Below, piece by piece: positions 18,426 through 31,682 of a stretch of 64,000 nt of DNA. Below the pieces are notes generated by a model, which was given only the letters and a program-made list of their open reading frames with translations, did no database searches and was not told the origin of the DNA. Numbering within the stretch: the stretch's first letter is position 1; the number at the start of each line of letters is the position of its first letter. The stretch is from Arthrobacter sp. UKPF54-2 (GTDB lineage Bacteria; Actinomycetota; Actinomycetes; Actinomycetales; Micrococcaceae): assembly GCF_007858535.1 (NCBI RefSeq), contig NZ_CP040174.1, positions 310,001 through 374,000 on the forward strand, in the 5' to 3' direction. The position numbers and the translations under genes were made by a program.

Positions 18426-20585
18426 ATGACCACCGCCCTGTCGGTGGAACGGATCATCAACCGTCTGGGGGCTGGCATCGACGTGGAACAAGGACTGGCG
18501 GAGACCCTGCTGGCGCAGGGCCCTGACGGGTTGCTGCTGCTCAGCACCGACGGCACCATCGCCTTCCTCAACCCGGCCGCCGAACGCCTTTTCGGGTACT
18601 CCTCGGAGCAGCTGGTCGGCCACGTGCACACCCGCCTGCTGGTGGAGGATGACCGCGGCGGGTTCCTGCGGGTCCTGAGCCGCCTCGGCCGCGCCGGCAC
18701 CTTCGGCACCAAACCCTTCCCCGCCGTCGGGCTGCACCGCAACGGCACCGAAATCCCGTTGGAACTGACCTGCTCGCTGGTCACCACCCGGACCGAAACT
18801 TCAATGGCCGTCGCCGTCCGCGAGACCACCCACCGCCAGGACGACGACGCCGGACGCCGCCACGCCGTCTCGCTCCTCGACGCAACGCTGGAGACGACGG
18901 CGGACGGCATTGTGGTGGTGTCCAACACCGGCCAGATCACCGGCGTCAACGAACAATACCTCCGGCTGTGGGGCATGCCGCGGGAGATCCTGGCCGAAGA
19001 TGACGCCTACGCGCTGGTTAAATTCATCGCCAAGCAGCTGGTGGACCCGGACTCCTTCAAGGCCAAGGTCGCCGAGCTGTACGCCAATCACGAGCTGCAC
19101 AGCCAGGACCTGCTGGAGTTCCAGGACGGCCGCACCGTGGAACTGTATTCGCGCCCGCAAAAGGTCGCGGACGAGGTGGTGGGCCGGATCTGGAACTTCC
19201 GCGACGTCACTACGCGCACCATGGCACAGGACCAGGCCCGCCGCGCCCTCGACGAGCTGGCCCAGCAGGCGGACCAGCTCAAGGCCCTGGCCTTCCAAGA
19301 CCCGCTGACCGGGCTGGCCAACCGGATGCTCTACAACGAACGCGCCAGCGCCGCTCTGGAGTCTCCCGGCCCCGTGGCCGTGCTGCTGCTGGACCTGGAC
19401 GACTTCAAGGAAGTCAACGACATCCTGGGCCACCACGCCGGGGACCAGATGCTGGTGGAGATTTCCCGGCGGCTGCAGAACTGCGTGGGACCGCACGGCA
19501 CCGTGGCCCGCCTCGGCGGCGACGAATTTGTGGTCCTGCTGGTGGGCTGCAACGACTCCGACGCCGTGGCGCAGCGGATCGTGAGCACCCTGAACGCCCC
19601 CGTCTCGATTGAGGGGACCCTGATGCGGCCGGGCCTCAGCCTGGGCGTGGCGACCCGCGGAACGGAGAGCATGTCCTCCTCCGAGCTACTGCGGCAGGCG
19701 GACGTTGCCATGTACGCCGCCAAGGAGGCCGGTAAAAACTGCTACGTGCACTTCCAGCCGGAGATGCTGGCCTCGCTGCTGGAACGCACCCAGCTGACCG
19801 CGGGGCTGCGCCGCGCCGTCGAACTCGGCCAGATCACCGTCTTCTACCAGCCCGTGGTCTCCACCAACCGGCGCGAAGTGGTGCAGTTCGAGGCCCTGGC
19901 CCGCTGGGAACGCGACGGGGAAATCATGGCCCCGGACGCCTTCATCCAGACCGCCGAGCGCAGCGGCCTGATCCGGGACATCGGGGCCGAGGTGCTCCGG
20001 CAGAGCTGCGCCGAGCTGCAGTCCTGGCTCGCCGAGGATCCCGGACGGACCCTGGCCGTGAACGTCTCCGGCGTACAGCTCCAGCACAAGGACTTCGCCG
20101 AGCGGGTGCTCGACATTACCGCGTGGAGCCGGGTGGATCCGCACCAGCTGGTCATCGAGGTCACGGAGAGTGTGTTCTTCGACCCCGACTCCCACGTCAT
20201 CCAGCAGCTGATCACGCTGCGCGCGGCCGGGATCCGGGTGGCGCTGGATGACTTCGGCACCGGCTACTCCTCGCTGGGGCGGCTGCAGGAGCTCCCCGTG
20301 GACGCGGTGAAGATCGACAAGTCGTTTGTGTCCATGCTTCATACCGGGGAGGAGCGGCTTCCGATCCTGACCTCGATGATCCATATGGCGCACAGCCTGG
20401 GCCTGCGGGTGACGGCGGAGGGAATCGAGACCCCCACCCAGGCCCGGTACCTGATGGAACACGAGTGCGACGCCCTGCAGGGCTACCTGTTCTCCCGGCC
20501 CGTGCCGGAAGCGCGCCGGGAGGCGGCCGTGGCCCAGTCCGCGGAGGCAATCGAGGCGCTGCAGGAATCCGCCGTCGCGCTGTAG
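18426..20585 (+). CDS. PAS-PAS-GGDEF-EAL protein B (cyclic-di-GMP turnover)
   Basis: 719 residues. The first PAS spans about residues 20-130 ('LLLLSTDGTIAFLNPAAERLFGY'). The second PAS (about 140-260, 'LLDATLETTADGIVVVSNTGQI') closely matches the PAS of protein A. The GGDEF domain has intact LLDLDDFK..ND and RLGGDEF, but the RxxD inhibitory site is replaced by GPHG, so product inhibition at this site is probably lost. The EAL domain keeps EALARW, EVTES, DDFGTGYSSL, KIDKSF and TAEGIET. It lies 35 bp after protein A and is likely a soluble bifunctional or conditionally active enzyme. Confidence 0.93.
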   Translation: MTTALSVERIINRLGAGIDVEQGLAETLLAQGPDGLLLLSTDGTIAFLNPAAERLFGYSSEQLVGHVHTRLLVEDDRGGFLRVLSRLGRAGTFGTKPFPAVGLHRNGTEIPLELTCSLVTTRTETSMAVAVRETTHRQDDDAGRRHAVSLLDATLETTADGIVVVSNTGQITGVNEQYLRLWGMPREILAEDDAYALVKFIAKQLVDPDSFKAKVAELYANHELHSQDLLEFQDGRTVELYSRPQKVADEVVGRIWNFRDVTTRTMAQDQARRALDELAQQADQLKALAFQDPLTGLANRMLYNERASAALESPGPVAVLLLDLDDFKEVNDILGHHAGDQMLVEISRRLQNCVGPHGTVARLGGDEFVVLLVGCNDSDAVAQRIVSTLNAPVSIEGTLMRPGLSLGVATRGTESMSSSELLRQADVAMYAAKEAGKNCYVHFQPEMLASLLERTQLTAGLRRAVELGQITVFYQPVVSTNRREVVQFEALARWERDGEIMAPDAFIQTAERSGLIRDIGAEVLRQSCAELQSWLAEDPGRTLAVNVSGVQLQHKDFAERVLDITAWSRVDPHQLVIEVTESVFFDPDSHVIQQLITLRAAGIRVALDDFGTGYSSLGRLQELPVDAVKIDKSFVSMLHTGEERLPILTSMIHMAHSLGLRVTAEGIETPTQARYLMEHECDALQGYLFSRPVPEARREAAVAQSAEAIEALQESAVAL

Positions 20586-20686
20586 CGAGGGCTGTAGTCT
20601 TGGGCTGAGTCCGGGCGCCCGGACGACACATTCGGACGCTTTCGCGATCAGCTTCGGGGCGGCATGAGACTGTGCAGCAGAGCACA

Positions 20687-20692
20687 TATGAT
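20687..20692 (+). promoter_or_regulatory. Putative -10 box TATGAT of protein C gene
   Basis: It is the third occurrence of TATGAT ahead of a GGDEF-EAL gene, with the context ACATATGATTTCAG. It lies 90 bp before the chosen ATG at 20783, leaving an untranslated leader of about 80 nt. Confidence 0.35.
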
Positions 20693-20782
20693 TTCAGCAG
20701 GCGCGGGCCGCAGCGAACCCCCAACGGTTCCCGGCGTTGCGCCACCATTCACAGATCCATCGCTTTGGGGGCAACACACATC

Positions 20783-22654
20783 ATGGACGCAGCATTCGCA
20801 CAAACGGTGCTGGAGCACAGCCCCGACGCCCTCGTCCTGCTGGCCCCGGACGGATCCATCTCCTTCCTGAACAACGCCGCCGAACAGCTCTTCGGCTACT
20901 CCCGGGCGCAACTGCTCGGCGCCGACTACAGCCTGCTCCTGGCCGAAGCCTCCCGCGAGGACTTCCACCAGCTCCTCACCGGCCTGACCGCCGGGGCCGC
21001 CGGCGATGCTGGCCGCGGCACCGCCGCCGCCAGGGCGCCCTTCGCCGGCGCGGGCCGCCGCGGCGACGCCTCCGAGTTCGCTCTGGAAATCACCTGCGCC
21101 GCGCTGCCGGCCGCGGCAGGCAACGCCGGGAGCGACGCCGCCGTCGCGCTCTCCGTCCGCCCCGCTGCCGCTGCCGCCCGCCCGGCCGCGGCCGGGCCCT
21201 CGGCCGCCGCCAATCACTCCGCAACCCCGCTCGACGCCGGCGCCACGGCGGGCGCCGCCCCGCGCCGTCGGACGTTCACCTCACTGGAGGCCGAACTGGT
21301 GCCCGGCACCACCGGCGTCCTCCCCCGCCTCACGCCTGCCGAGCACGACGACCAGTTGAAGGCCGCGGTGCTGCGGGACACGCTGACCGGGCTCCCCAAC
21401 GGCACCCTGTTCAACGAACGCCTCGCCGCGGCACTGCGCCGGCCGGATCCGGTGGACGTGCTGCTGCTGAACGTGGACGACTTCAAGAGCTACAACGACA
21501 TGCTGGGCCGCTCCGCCGCGGACGAGCTGCTGGTGGAGGTGGCCAGCCGGCTGCGCAACTGCGTCCGGCCGCACGACACCGTGGCCCGGCTCGGCGGCGA
21601 CGAATTCGTGGTGCTGCTGACCGAGTGCCTCAACGCCGGCGCCGTCGCCAAGCGCATCTCCGAGTCGCTGTACGTCCCGGCGCGGATCGGCGGTTCCACG
21701 GTGCGTCCCGGGGTGAGCATGGGCCTGGCCTCCAAGACGCCGCAGACGCACGACGGCGCCGAACTGCTGCGGCAGGCGGACTCGGCCATGACGGCGGCCA
21801 AGGCCGCGGGGAAGAACACCTGGCTGCAGTTCCGGCCGGAGATGCTCAACACCCCCGCGCACAAGGCCCAGGGTGAGACCGGGCTGCGGCAGGCCGTGGA
21901 GCTGGGCCAGATCTCGGTGCACTACCAGCCCGTGGTGTCCCCCGGGCTGGGGGCGGTGGTGCAGTTCGAGGCGTTCGCGCGCTGGGAGCGGCACGGCAAG
22001 CTGGTCCCGCCCAACCAGTTCCTGCCCGTGGCTGAGCAGAGCGGGCTGATCCGGGAGATCGGCGACGAGGTGATGCGCCGCGCCTGCGCCGAGATCCGCC
22101 CGTGGCTCGCCGGCGACGCGGCGTACAGCGTGGCCGTGAACGTCTCCGGCCTGCAGTTCCAGCACCGCGACTTCGCCACCGACGTCCTGGGCATCGTCGC
22201 CTCCACCGGAGTGGACCCGCGCCAGCTGATGCTGGAGCTGACCGAGAGTGTGTTCTTCGACGCCGATTCGGACGTACTCCGCCAGCTCCGGCAGCTGCGC
22301 GAGGCCGGCGTGCGGATCGCGATGGACGACTTCGGCACTGGCTACTCGACGCTGGGCCGACTTAAGGAGCTGCCGCTGGACAAGGTGAAGATCGACCGGT
22401 CCTTTGTGGCAATGATCAAGACCGGCAAGGAACACCTGCCCTTCTTCCGCACCATGATCAACGCCGCGCAGAACCTGGGCCTGAAGGTCACCGCCGAGGG
22501 CATCGAGACGGCCGCGCAGGCCAAGTACCTGATGGATCTGGGCTGCGACTCTCTGCAGGGCTACCTGTTCGCCAAGCCCGCCCCGGCGAGCGACCTGGCC
22601 GGCACGATGGAAAGCGCCCTCACCGCGATCGACAAGGTCGAAGCCGCGGGGTAG
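20783..22654 (+). CDS. PAS-GGDEF-EAL protein C with degenerate GGDEF and EAF motif
   Basis: 623 residues from the ATG behind GGGGGCAAC; an upstream in-frame start would add a non-conserved segment. The PAS domain (about residues 3-100) resembles PAS1 of protein B. An Ala-rich linker (about 100-190) follows. The GGDEF domain keeps RLGGDEF and the RPHD inhibitory site. However, the metal-binding first Asp of the usual DLDDFK is Asn (LLNVDDFK) and the GHxxGD loop is GRSAAD, so cyclase activity is doubtful. The EAL domain reads EAFARW instead of EALARW but keeps LTES, DDFGTGYSTL, KIDRSF and TAEGIET. It is more likely a phosphodiesterase with a regulatory GGDEF domain. Confidence 0.9.
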   Translation: MDAAFAQTVLEHSPDALVLLAPDGSISFLNNAAEQLFGYSRAQLLGADYSLLLAEASREDFHQLLTGLTAGAAGDAGRGTAAARAPFAGAGRRGDASEFALEITCAALPAAAGNAGSDAAVALSVRPAAAAARPAAAGPSAAANHSATPLDAGATAGAAPRRRTFTSLEAELVPGTTGVLPRLTPAEHDDQLKAAVLRDTLTGLPNGTLFNERLAAALRRPDPVDVLLLNVDDFKSYNDMLGRSAADELLVEVASRLRNCVRPHDTVARLGGDEFVVLLTECLNAGAVAKRISESLYVPARIGGSTVRPGVSMGLASKTPQTHDGAELLRQADSAMTAAKAAGKNTWLQFRPEMLNTPAHKAQGETGLRQAVELGQISVHYQPVVSPGLGAVVQFEAFARWERHGKLVPPNQFLPVAEQSGLIREIGDEVMRRACAEIRPWLAGDAAYSVAVNVSGLQFQHRDFATDVLGIVASTGVDPRQLMLELTESVFFDADSDVLRQLRQLREAGVRIAMDDFGTGYSTLGRLKELPLDKVKIDRSFVAMIKTGKEHLPFFRTMINAAQNLGLKVTAEGIETAAQAKYLMDLGCDSLQGYLFAKPAPASDLAGTMESALTAIDKVEAAG

Positions 22655-22675
22655 CCGCTCCGGTTGCACCCCGCG

Positions 22676-22805
22676 CGACGCTCCCTCACATCCGGCACCT
22701 GCGGCCCCGACGCTCCCTCACCTCCCGCTGCTGTGGCCACGACGCTCCCGCACATCCGGCTGCTGTGCCCGCGACGCTCCCGCATCTCCGGCGCGGCCAC
22801 GGGCT
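22676..22805. repeat. Tandem 32-bp repeat, four regular copies plus a fifth degenerate
   Basis: CGACGCTCCC occurs at 22676, 22708, 22740 and 22772 with an exact 32-bp period, and a degraded copy (TGACGCTCTC) starts at 22805. Each unit has a better-conserved half (CGACGCTCCCKCACATCCGGC-like) and a more variable half (TGCTGTGGCC-like). The conserved part is too short and the units too contiguous for a CRISPR array. It lies just after the third GGDEF-EAL gene. Confidence 0.8.
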
Positions 22806-22815
22806 GACGCTCTCG

Positions 22816-22903
22816 CCCGGTTACTTCCCTCAGCAGGACGCCGACCGCCTGGGCCGCCGCGAGTTGGCGCGGCGTTCGCCTGCTGCCATGCCTAGTAACT
22901 GGG
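22816..22903. repeat. Large imperfect palindrome between convergent genes
   Basis: The outer arms CCCGGTTACT/AGTAACTGGG and inner arms CAGCAGG..CGCCG/CGGCG..CCTGCTG form a long hairpin with an internal bulge. It begins about 10 bp after the tandem repeat and ends 26 bp before the SDR stop codon. It may end transcription from both sides. Confidence 0.6.
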
Positions 22904-22928
22904 CTGGAACGTCGCGGTCCGTTGCCTG

Positions 22929-23777
22929 TTAGCTGCGGGGATCGAGCTTATCGACGTCCTGCGCCACCATGGCCGCGCTGCGCTCCCACAGCTCCCTGGC
23001 CAGCTCCGCGTCGTAGGCCTGCTTGTTGCCCTTCGCGATGGCCCGCTTGAAGTAGTACGCGCCGGAGGCCCACTCCTGCCCCGGGACGGCCGTAGCGAGC
23101 CATACCAGGGTTTCTGCGCCCTGCTCCGGGGACAGCATGAACCGGTTGAGGAAGCTGCGGTACATAAAGCGGAAGGGGCTGGTGGTGTCTGCGGCGAAGT
23201 TGGTGGCCACCACGCCGGGGTGGAACGCCGCCGTGGAGATGCCGGCCGCGTGGTACCTGTGGTGCAGCTCCGCCGTGAAGAGGATGTTCTCGAGCTTCGC
23301 GTTGCCGTAGGCCAGGTTGGCTGAGTACTTGTTCGCAACCTCCAGGTCGTCAATGTCCAGCCGGCCGTACAGCGAGTTGGCGGCGCTGGAGGTATTGATG
23401 ACGGTGGCCCCACTGGCGGTAAGCACGTCCATCAGCTCGGTGGTGAGCAGGAACGGCGCCAGGTGGTTGATCTGGAAAGTCTTCTCGTGGCCGTCCACGG
23501 TGAGCTCGCGGGCGCCCATGATCCCGCCGGCGTTGTTCGCCAGCACGTCAATCCGGGGATACTTCTCCCTCAGCTGCGCCGCGAGCCGCCGGACCTGCGC
23601 CAGGTCCGCGAAGTCGGCGACGAAATAGTCCGCACCCAGCTCCGCCGCGATCCGTTCGGTCTTTTCCGCGGAACGCCCGACGACGACGACGTGCTCCCCT
23701 TGGGCGGCCAGCGCCCGCGCCGCTGACGCACCAATGCCGTCGCTGGCGCCGGTAATAACGATCGTCCGTGCAGTCAT
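22929..23777 (-). CDS. Short-chain dehydrogenase/reductase
   Basis: 282 residues. Classical SDR motifs are present: TGASDGIG (cofactor-binding Gly-rich loop, residues 9-16), 'DFADLAQVRRLAAQL', NNAGG (about 85-89), 'INTSSAAN' with the catalytic Ser, and YGNAK giving the catalytic Tyr-x3-Lys (about 155). Substrate-binding and C-terminal regions resemble the retinol-dehydrogenase-like group often annotated in actinobacteria. The physiological substrate is unknown. The gene is the last protein-coding gene before the rrn operon and reads in the same direction. Confidence 0.9.
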   Translation of the reverse strand: MTARTIVITGASDGIGASAARALAAQGEHVVVVGRSAEKTERIAAELGADYFVADFADLAQVRRLAAQLREKYPRIDVLANNAGGIMGARELTVDGHEKTFQINHLAPFLLTTELMDVLTASGATVINTSSAANSLYGRLDIDDLEVANKYSANLAYGNAKLENILFTAELHHRYHAAGISTAAFHPGVVATNFAADTTSPFRFMYRSFLNRFMLSPEQGAETLVWLATAVPGQEWASGAYYFKRAIAKGNKQAYDAELARELWERSAAMVAQDVDKLDPRS

Positions 23778-23886
23778 GGGGTCTCCAGTGGTCGTGGCTT
23801 CAAAGGGTCAAGCTACTCAAGGGTAACCAACGCCGGACGGCAGTCCGGTGTTCCGTGGCTGGTTCAGTTTTGGCCGTTAAATGGCT

Positions 23887-23915
23887 CAGGCCCCGACAGT
23901 GTGTGTCGGGGCCTG
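23887..23915 (-). terminator. Terminator hairpin of the rrn operon
   Basis: A perfect 12-bp GC-rich stem (CAGGCCCCGACA with TGTCGGGGCCTG) with a short loop lies 14 bp after the 3' end of 5S rRNA on the minus strand. The following U-tract is poor (CCATTTAACG). Confidence 0.75.
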
Positions 23916-23928
23916 GCTGTAATGGTTG

Positions 23929-24045
23929 TCCGGCGGTGACCTACTCTCCCACACCCTCCCGGGTGCAGTACCATCGGCGCTGTGGGTCTTAGCTTCCGGG
24001 TTCGGAATGGGACCGGGCGTTTCCCCCACGCTATGACCGCCGTAA
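23929..24045 (-). rRNA. rrf: 5S ribosomal RNA
   Basis: About 117 nt. The minus strand begins TTACGGCGGTCATAGCGTGG and contains the conserved GAACCCGGAAGCTAAG and GATGGTACTGC segments of actinobacterial 5S, closing with the complementary CACCGCCGG end. It is the last gene of the operon. Ends are estimated from the helix I pairing. Confidence 0.95.
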
Positions 24046-24165
24046 CCCTTGCTCCGCACCCTGGGGCTGTGAAAGCCGGCCCGGGGTGGGAAATCTGTGG
24101 TTACAACTTGTGGTGTTGTATTCAGTTGTTTTGGTTCCTGTGCAACGTTTCGTCTGGCGACGGGT

Positions 24166-24194
24166 TTGTTGTTTGGGAACCACATAGTGGACGC
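24166..24194 (-). other. 3' half of the pre-23S processing stem
   Basis: This stretch is complementary to 27538-27566 at 27 of 29 positions, the two differences allowing G-U pairing. The two flank 23S rRNA and should form the long helix cut during pre-23S maturation by RNase III-type enzymes. Confidence 0.7.
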
Positions 24195-24261
24195 AAGCAG
24201 TCTTGTTTCTTTGTACCCTTCCCGTGGTGCGAACCCCTTTTGATGTTGGTTCGCGGGAGGG

Positions 24262-29460
<5,199 letters not shown>

Positions 29461-30006
29461 AGAAAAACAGACACAGCATCCGCCCCCGGGAAAACGGGAA
29501 CACACACTGCACAAAATTTGAAACCAGCTAAAAACACCAGACCATCCACGGGGTGGACAATCCGGCACAATCAACCAATTCAATACAAAAAATTGGTATC
29601 AACAAACTTGGCACACTATTGAGTTCTCAAACAACAGACACACCCGGCACCACCACAACCCCTCAGGGCCGCGGATCGCTCCGGAGCAACTTTTCAAACT
29701 TACCCGCACAGCAGGTCCTTGGCAAATCGGCGTTTCCGCGATTTCCAGTCCCGCACAGCAGGTCCCCGCCATTATTCGGCACGCAAATTTGCGAACCATT
29801 TTCTGGCTGTTTATCAGGGGGTCGGTCGCTTTCTCTCCGCATCAGCGGCGGCGACTCGAACTACTTTACACACCAACCCGACCCCAAACAAATCGGCCCC
29901 CCAGAGAGGTCCCGCAGCGTCACATTCGCCGGAATTGCGCGGATTCCGGCCCCCGCAACGGCCGCGAAGGGGCCAGGTGGCCGGCGTCGGGCGTTTATGG
30001 AGTGGA
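29461..30006 (-). promoter_or_regulatory. rrn leader and promoter region
   Basis: This gap lies between the winged-helix gene and 16S. On the minus strand TTGTTT (29886-29891) and TAAAGT (29863-29868) are exactly 17 bp apart and about 400 bp upstream of 16S, a reasonable rRNA promoter. A boxA-like TTTGAGAACT element lies at about 29617-29632, matching the one in the 16S-23S spacer. The plus-strand reading frames crossing this interval have no coding signature. Confidence 0.55.
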
Positions 30007-30384
30007 TCACATCCGGGTCCCCTCCGGCGGTTCCGCCCGGGCCGCGGGGGCCGGATCTTGGAAGAGCCCGATCAGGCCGTCGATCTCGCGGCTTGCGGCG
30101 GCGGGGTGGCGGAAGTGCTGGTGCGGCTCGATGGCGTAGCTGGTCCGCCGGCCGTCCCGCCGGCGGTGCAGGTACCCGCCGTCTTCGAGATCCTTGAGGA
30201 TTTGCAGGGTGGAGCGCGGGGTGATGCAGACCCTAGCGGCGATCTCCGTCACGCGGGCGTGGGGGTCGGCCGCCACTGCCCGCAGGACATGCCCGTGGTT
30301 CGTGAGGAAGGTCCACTGTGGGCGCTCAGTTCCCGGAGGAACCGGAGCGCCCGCAAAATCCGGCGGACGAAGGGCCTCGCTCAT
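30007..30384 (-). CDS. Winged-helix (MarR/ArsR-like) transcriptional regulator
   Basis: 125 residues. The core (about residues 25-90) reads 'WTFLTNHGHVLRAVAADPHARVTEIAARVCITPRSTLQILKDLEDGGYLHRRRDGRRTSYAI', a standard winged helix with the recognition helix ITPRSTLQILKDLE and a wing RRRDGRR. The tail has His-rich 'EPHQHFRHP', which might bind metal, though this is speculative. The ATG overlaps the terC stop by 4 bp (ATGA), so it is co-translated with terC, which is itself behind a candidate Mn2+ riboswitch. It may link to metal or oxidative stress. Confidence 0.85.
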   Translation of the reverse strand: MSEALRPPDFAGAPVPPGTERPQWTFLTNHGHVLRAVAADPHARVTEIAARVCITPRSTLQILKDLEDGGYLHRRRDGRRTSYAIEPHQHFRHPAAASREIDGLIGLFQDPAPAARAEPPEGTRM

Positions 30385-31493
30385 GTCTGCCCGCCTTTGG
30401 CCGGTACGTGCGGGACAGCGCCGTCGTCCCCGCCGTCGTGCCCGTCACCTTCCCCGCCGTCGTGTGGGCCGCCCGCCGTCGTGGTTGCCGAACTGGAGCG
30501 GCGCCGCCGCCACAGTGGTTCCAGCTCGGCGATTTCCGCGGGCGAGGCTGTTCCGAACGGAGGCCGCGCCGGCGCCGCCGGCGCCTTCCGCTCCTGGCCA
30601 CGGGTGGCCCATAGGCTCGCACCGATGGCCGCACCCAAGATGGTGGCGATGACACCCAGGGACAGCGTGGTGGGGATGTGGTAGACGTCGATTTTGAGGA
30701 GCATCTTGATGCCGACCCAGACCAGGACAACAGCCAGGCCGATCTTGAGGTAGATGAAGCGGTGGATCAGGTCCGCGAGCAGGAAGTACATGGCCCTGAG
30801 CCCCAGGATGGCGAAGGCGTTAGCGGTGAAGACCAGGAACACCTCGTCGGTGACGGCGAAGATCGCGGGGATCGAGTCCACGGCGAAGATGATGTCGGTG
30901 ACTTCAACCAGGACCAGAACGGCGAGCAGCGGGGTGGCTAGCACGGCGCCGCGCTTGCGGACCAGCAGGCGCTGGCCGTGGAACTTCTCCGTCATGGGAA
31001 CCCGCCGGCGGAAGAGATTCAGCGCCCGGGACCTTTCGGGATCAACGTGGTCGTTGCGGTCACGGATCATCCGGTAGCCGGTGAAGAGCAGGAACGCCGC
31101 GAAGAGGTACAGCACCCACCCTGCGCTGGCGATGATTGCCGAGCCCGCGGCAATGAAGAGGCCGCGGAACACCAGGGCGCCCAGGACGCCGAGGAACAGC
31201 ACCCGGTGCTGGTATTCGCGGGGCACGGCAAAGTACGTGAAGATGATCGCCCAGATGAAGACGTTGTCCACTGCCAAGGATTTTTCGATCAGGTAGCCGG
31301 CGAAGTACTGCTGACCGAATTCGGCCCCGTACAACTGCCACACCAAGGCGCCGAAGCCGACGCCGAACGCCACCCAGACGGCCGACCACAGTGCCGCTTC
31401 GCGGACACCGATCACGTGTGCTTTGCGGTGCGCAAACAGGTCCACCACCAGCATCAGGACGATTACACCAAGGACGGCCAGCCAGGCCCACAA
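30381..31493 (-). CDS. TerC family membrane protein (Alx/MeeF-like Mn2+ exporter candidate)
   Basis: 370 residues, with TTG as the likely start because the frame is closed by a stop 12 codons upstream. About seven to nine transmembrane segments are visible. TerC signatures are clear: 'FFAGYLIEKSLAVDNVFIW'-like (here YLIEKSLAVDNVFIWAIIF) and 'EVTDIIFAVDSIPAIFAVT', whose Asp residues line the putative metal site. A hydrophilic C-terminal tail of about 50 residues is rich in Arg, Gly and Asp. Recent work on TerC/Alx homologues points to Mn2+ efflux or metalation of exported enzymes. The upstream yybP-ykoY-like element supports manganese control. Confidence 0.92.
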   Translation of the reverse strand: MWAWLAVLGVIVLMLVVDLFAHRKAHVIGVREAALWSAVWVAFGVGFGALVWQLYGAEFGQQYFAGYLIEKSLAVDNVFIWAIIFTYFAVPREYQHRVLFLGVLGALVFRGLFIAAGSAIIASAGWVLYLFAAFLLFTGYRMIRDRNDHVDPERSRALNLFRRRVPMTEKFHGQRLLVRKRGAVLATPLLAVLVLVEVTDIIFAVDSIPAIFAVTDEVFLVFTANAFAILGLRAMYFLLADLIHRFIYLKIGLAVVLVWVGIKMLLKIDVYHIPTTLSLGVIATILGAAIGASLWATRGQERKAPAAPARPPFGTASPAEIAELEPLWRRRRSSSATTTAGGPHDGGEGDGHDGGDDGAVPHVPAKGGQT

Positions 31494-31539
31494 GGGAACA
31501 TTCGTGAGGAGTACCCGCTTCCAGTCAGTTCAACCAACC

Positions 31540-31629
31540 GGAGGTCTCTCCCGGCCCCTCGGGGCCTGTCCGCCGGGCCGCTCAGGTGCGGCCGTATTGA
31601 CGACGGATCATCCGGGGATACTCCCCTCC
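31540..31629 (-). promoter_or_regulatory. Candidate yybP-ykoY manganese riboswitch upstream of terC
   Basis: On the minus strand the 5' element GGAGGGGAGTA (31629-31619) pairs through GGAGG with CCTCC at the 3' end, which follows the conserved GAGAGACC (31550-31540). GGGGAGTA...GAGACC with an outer P1 helix is the core of the yybP-ykoY Mn2+ aptamer. Between them are two further GC-rich hairpins. The aptamer ends 46 bp before the terC start, and TerC proteins are frequent targets of this class. Confidence 0.75.
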
Positions 31630-31682
31630 ACAAAATAAGTGAAGCACAGTTCACCTATGGTGACAACGGTCTGCCCGGCAGG

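Noticed and set aside
22676..22805. Tandem 32-bp units as a CRISPR array
   Set aside because: The units are contiguous, the conserved half is short and variable halves resemble each other. No cas genes are nearby.
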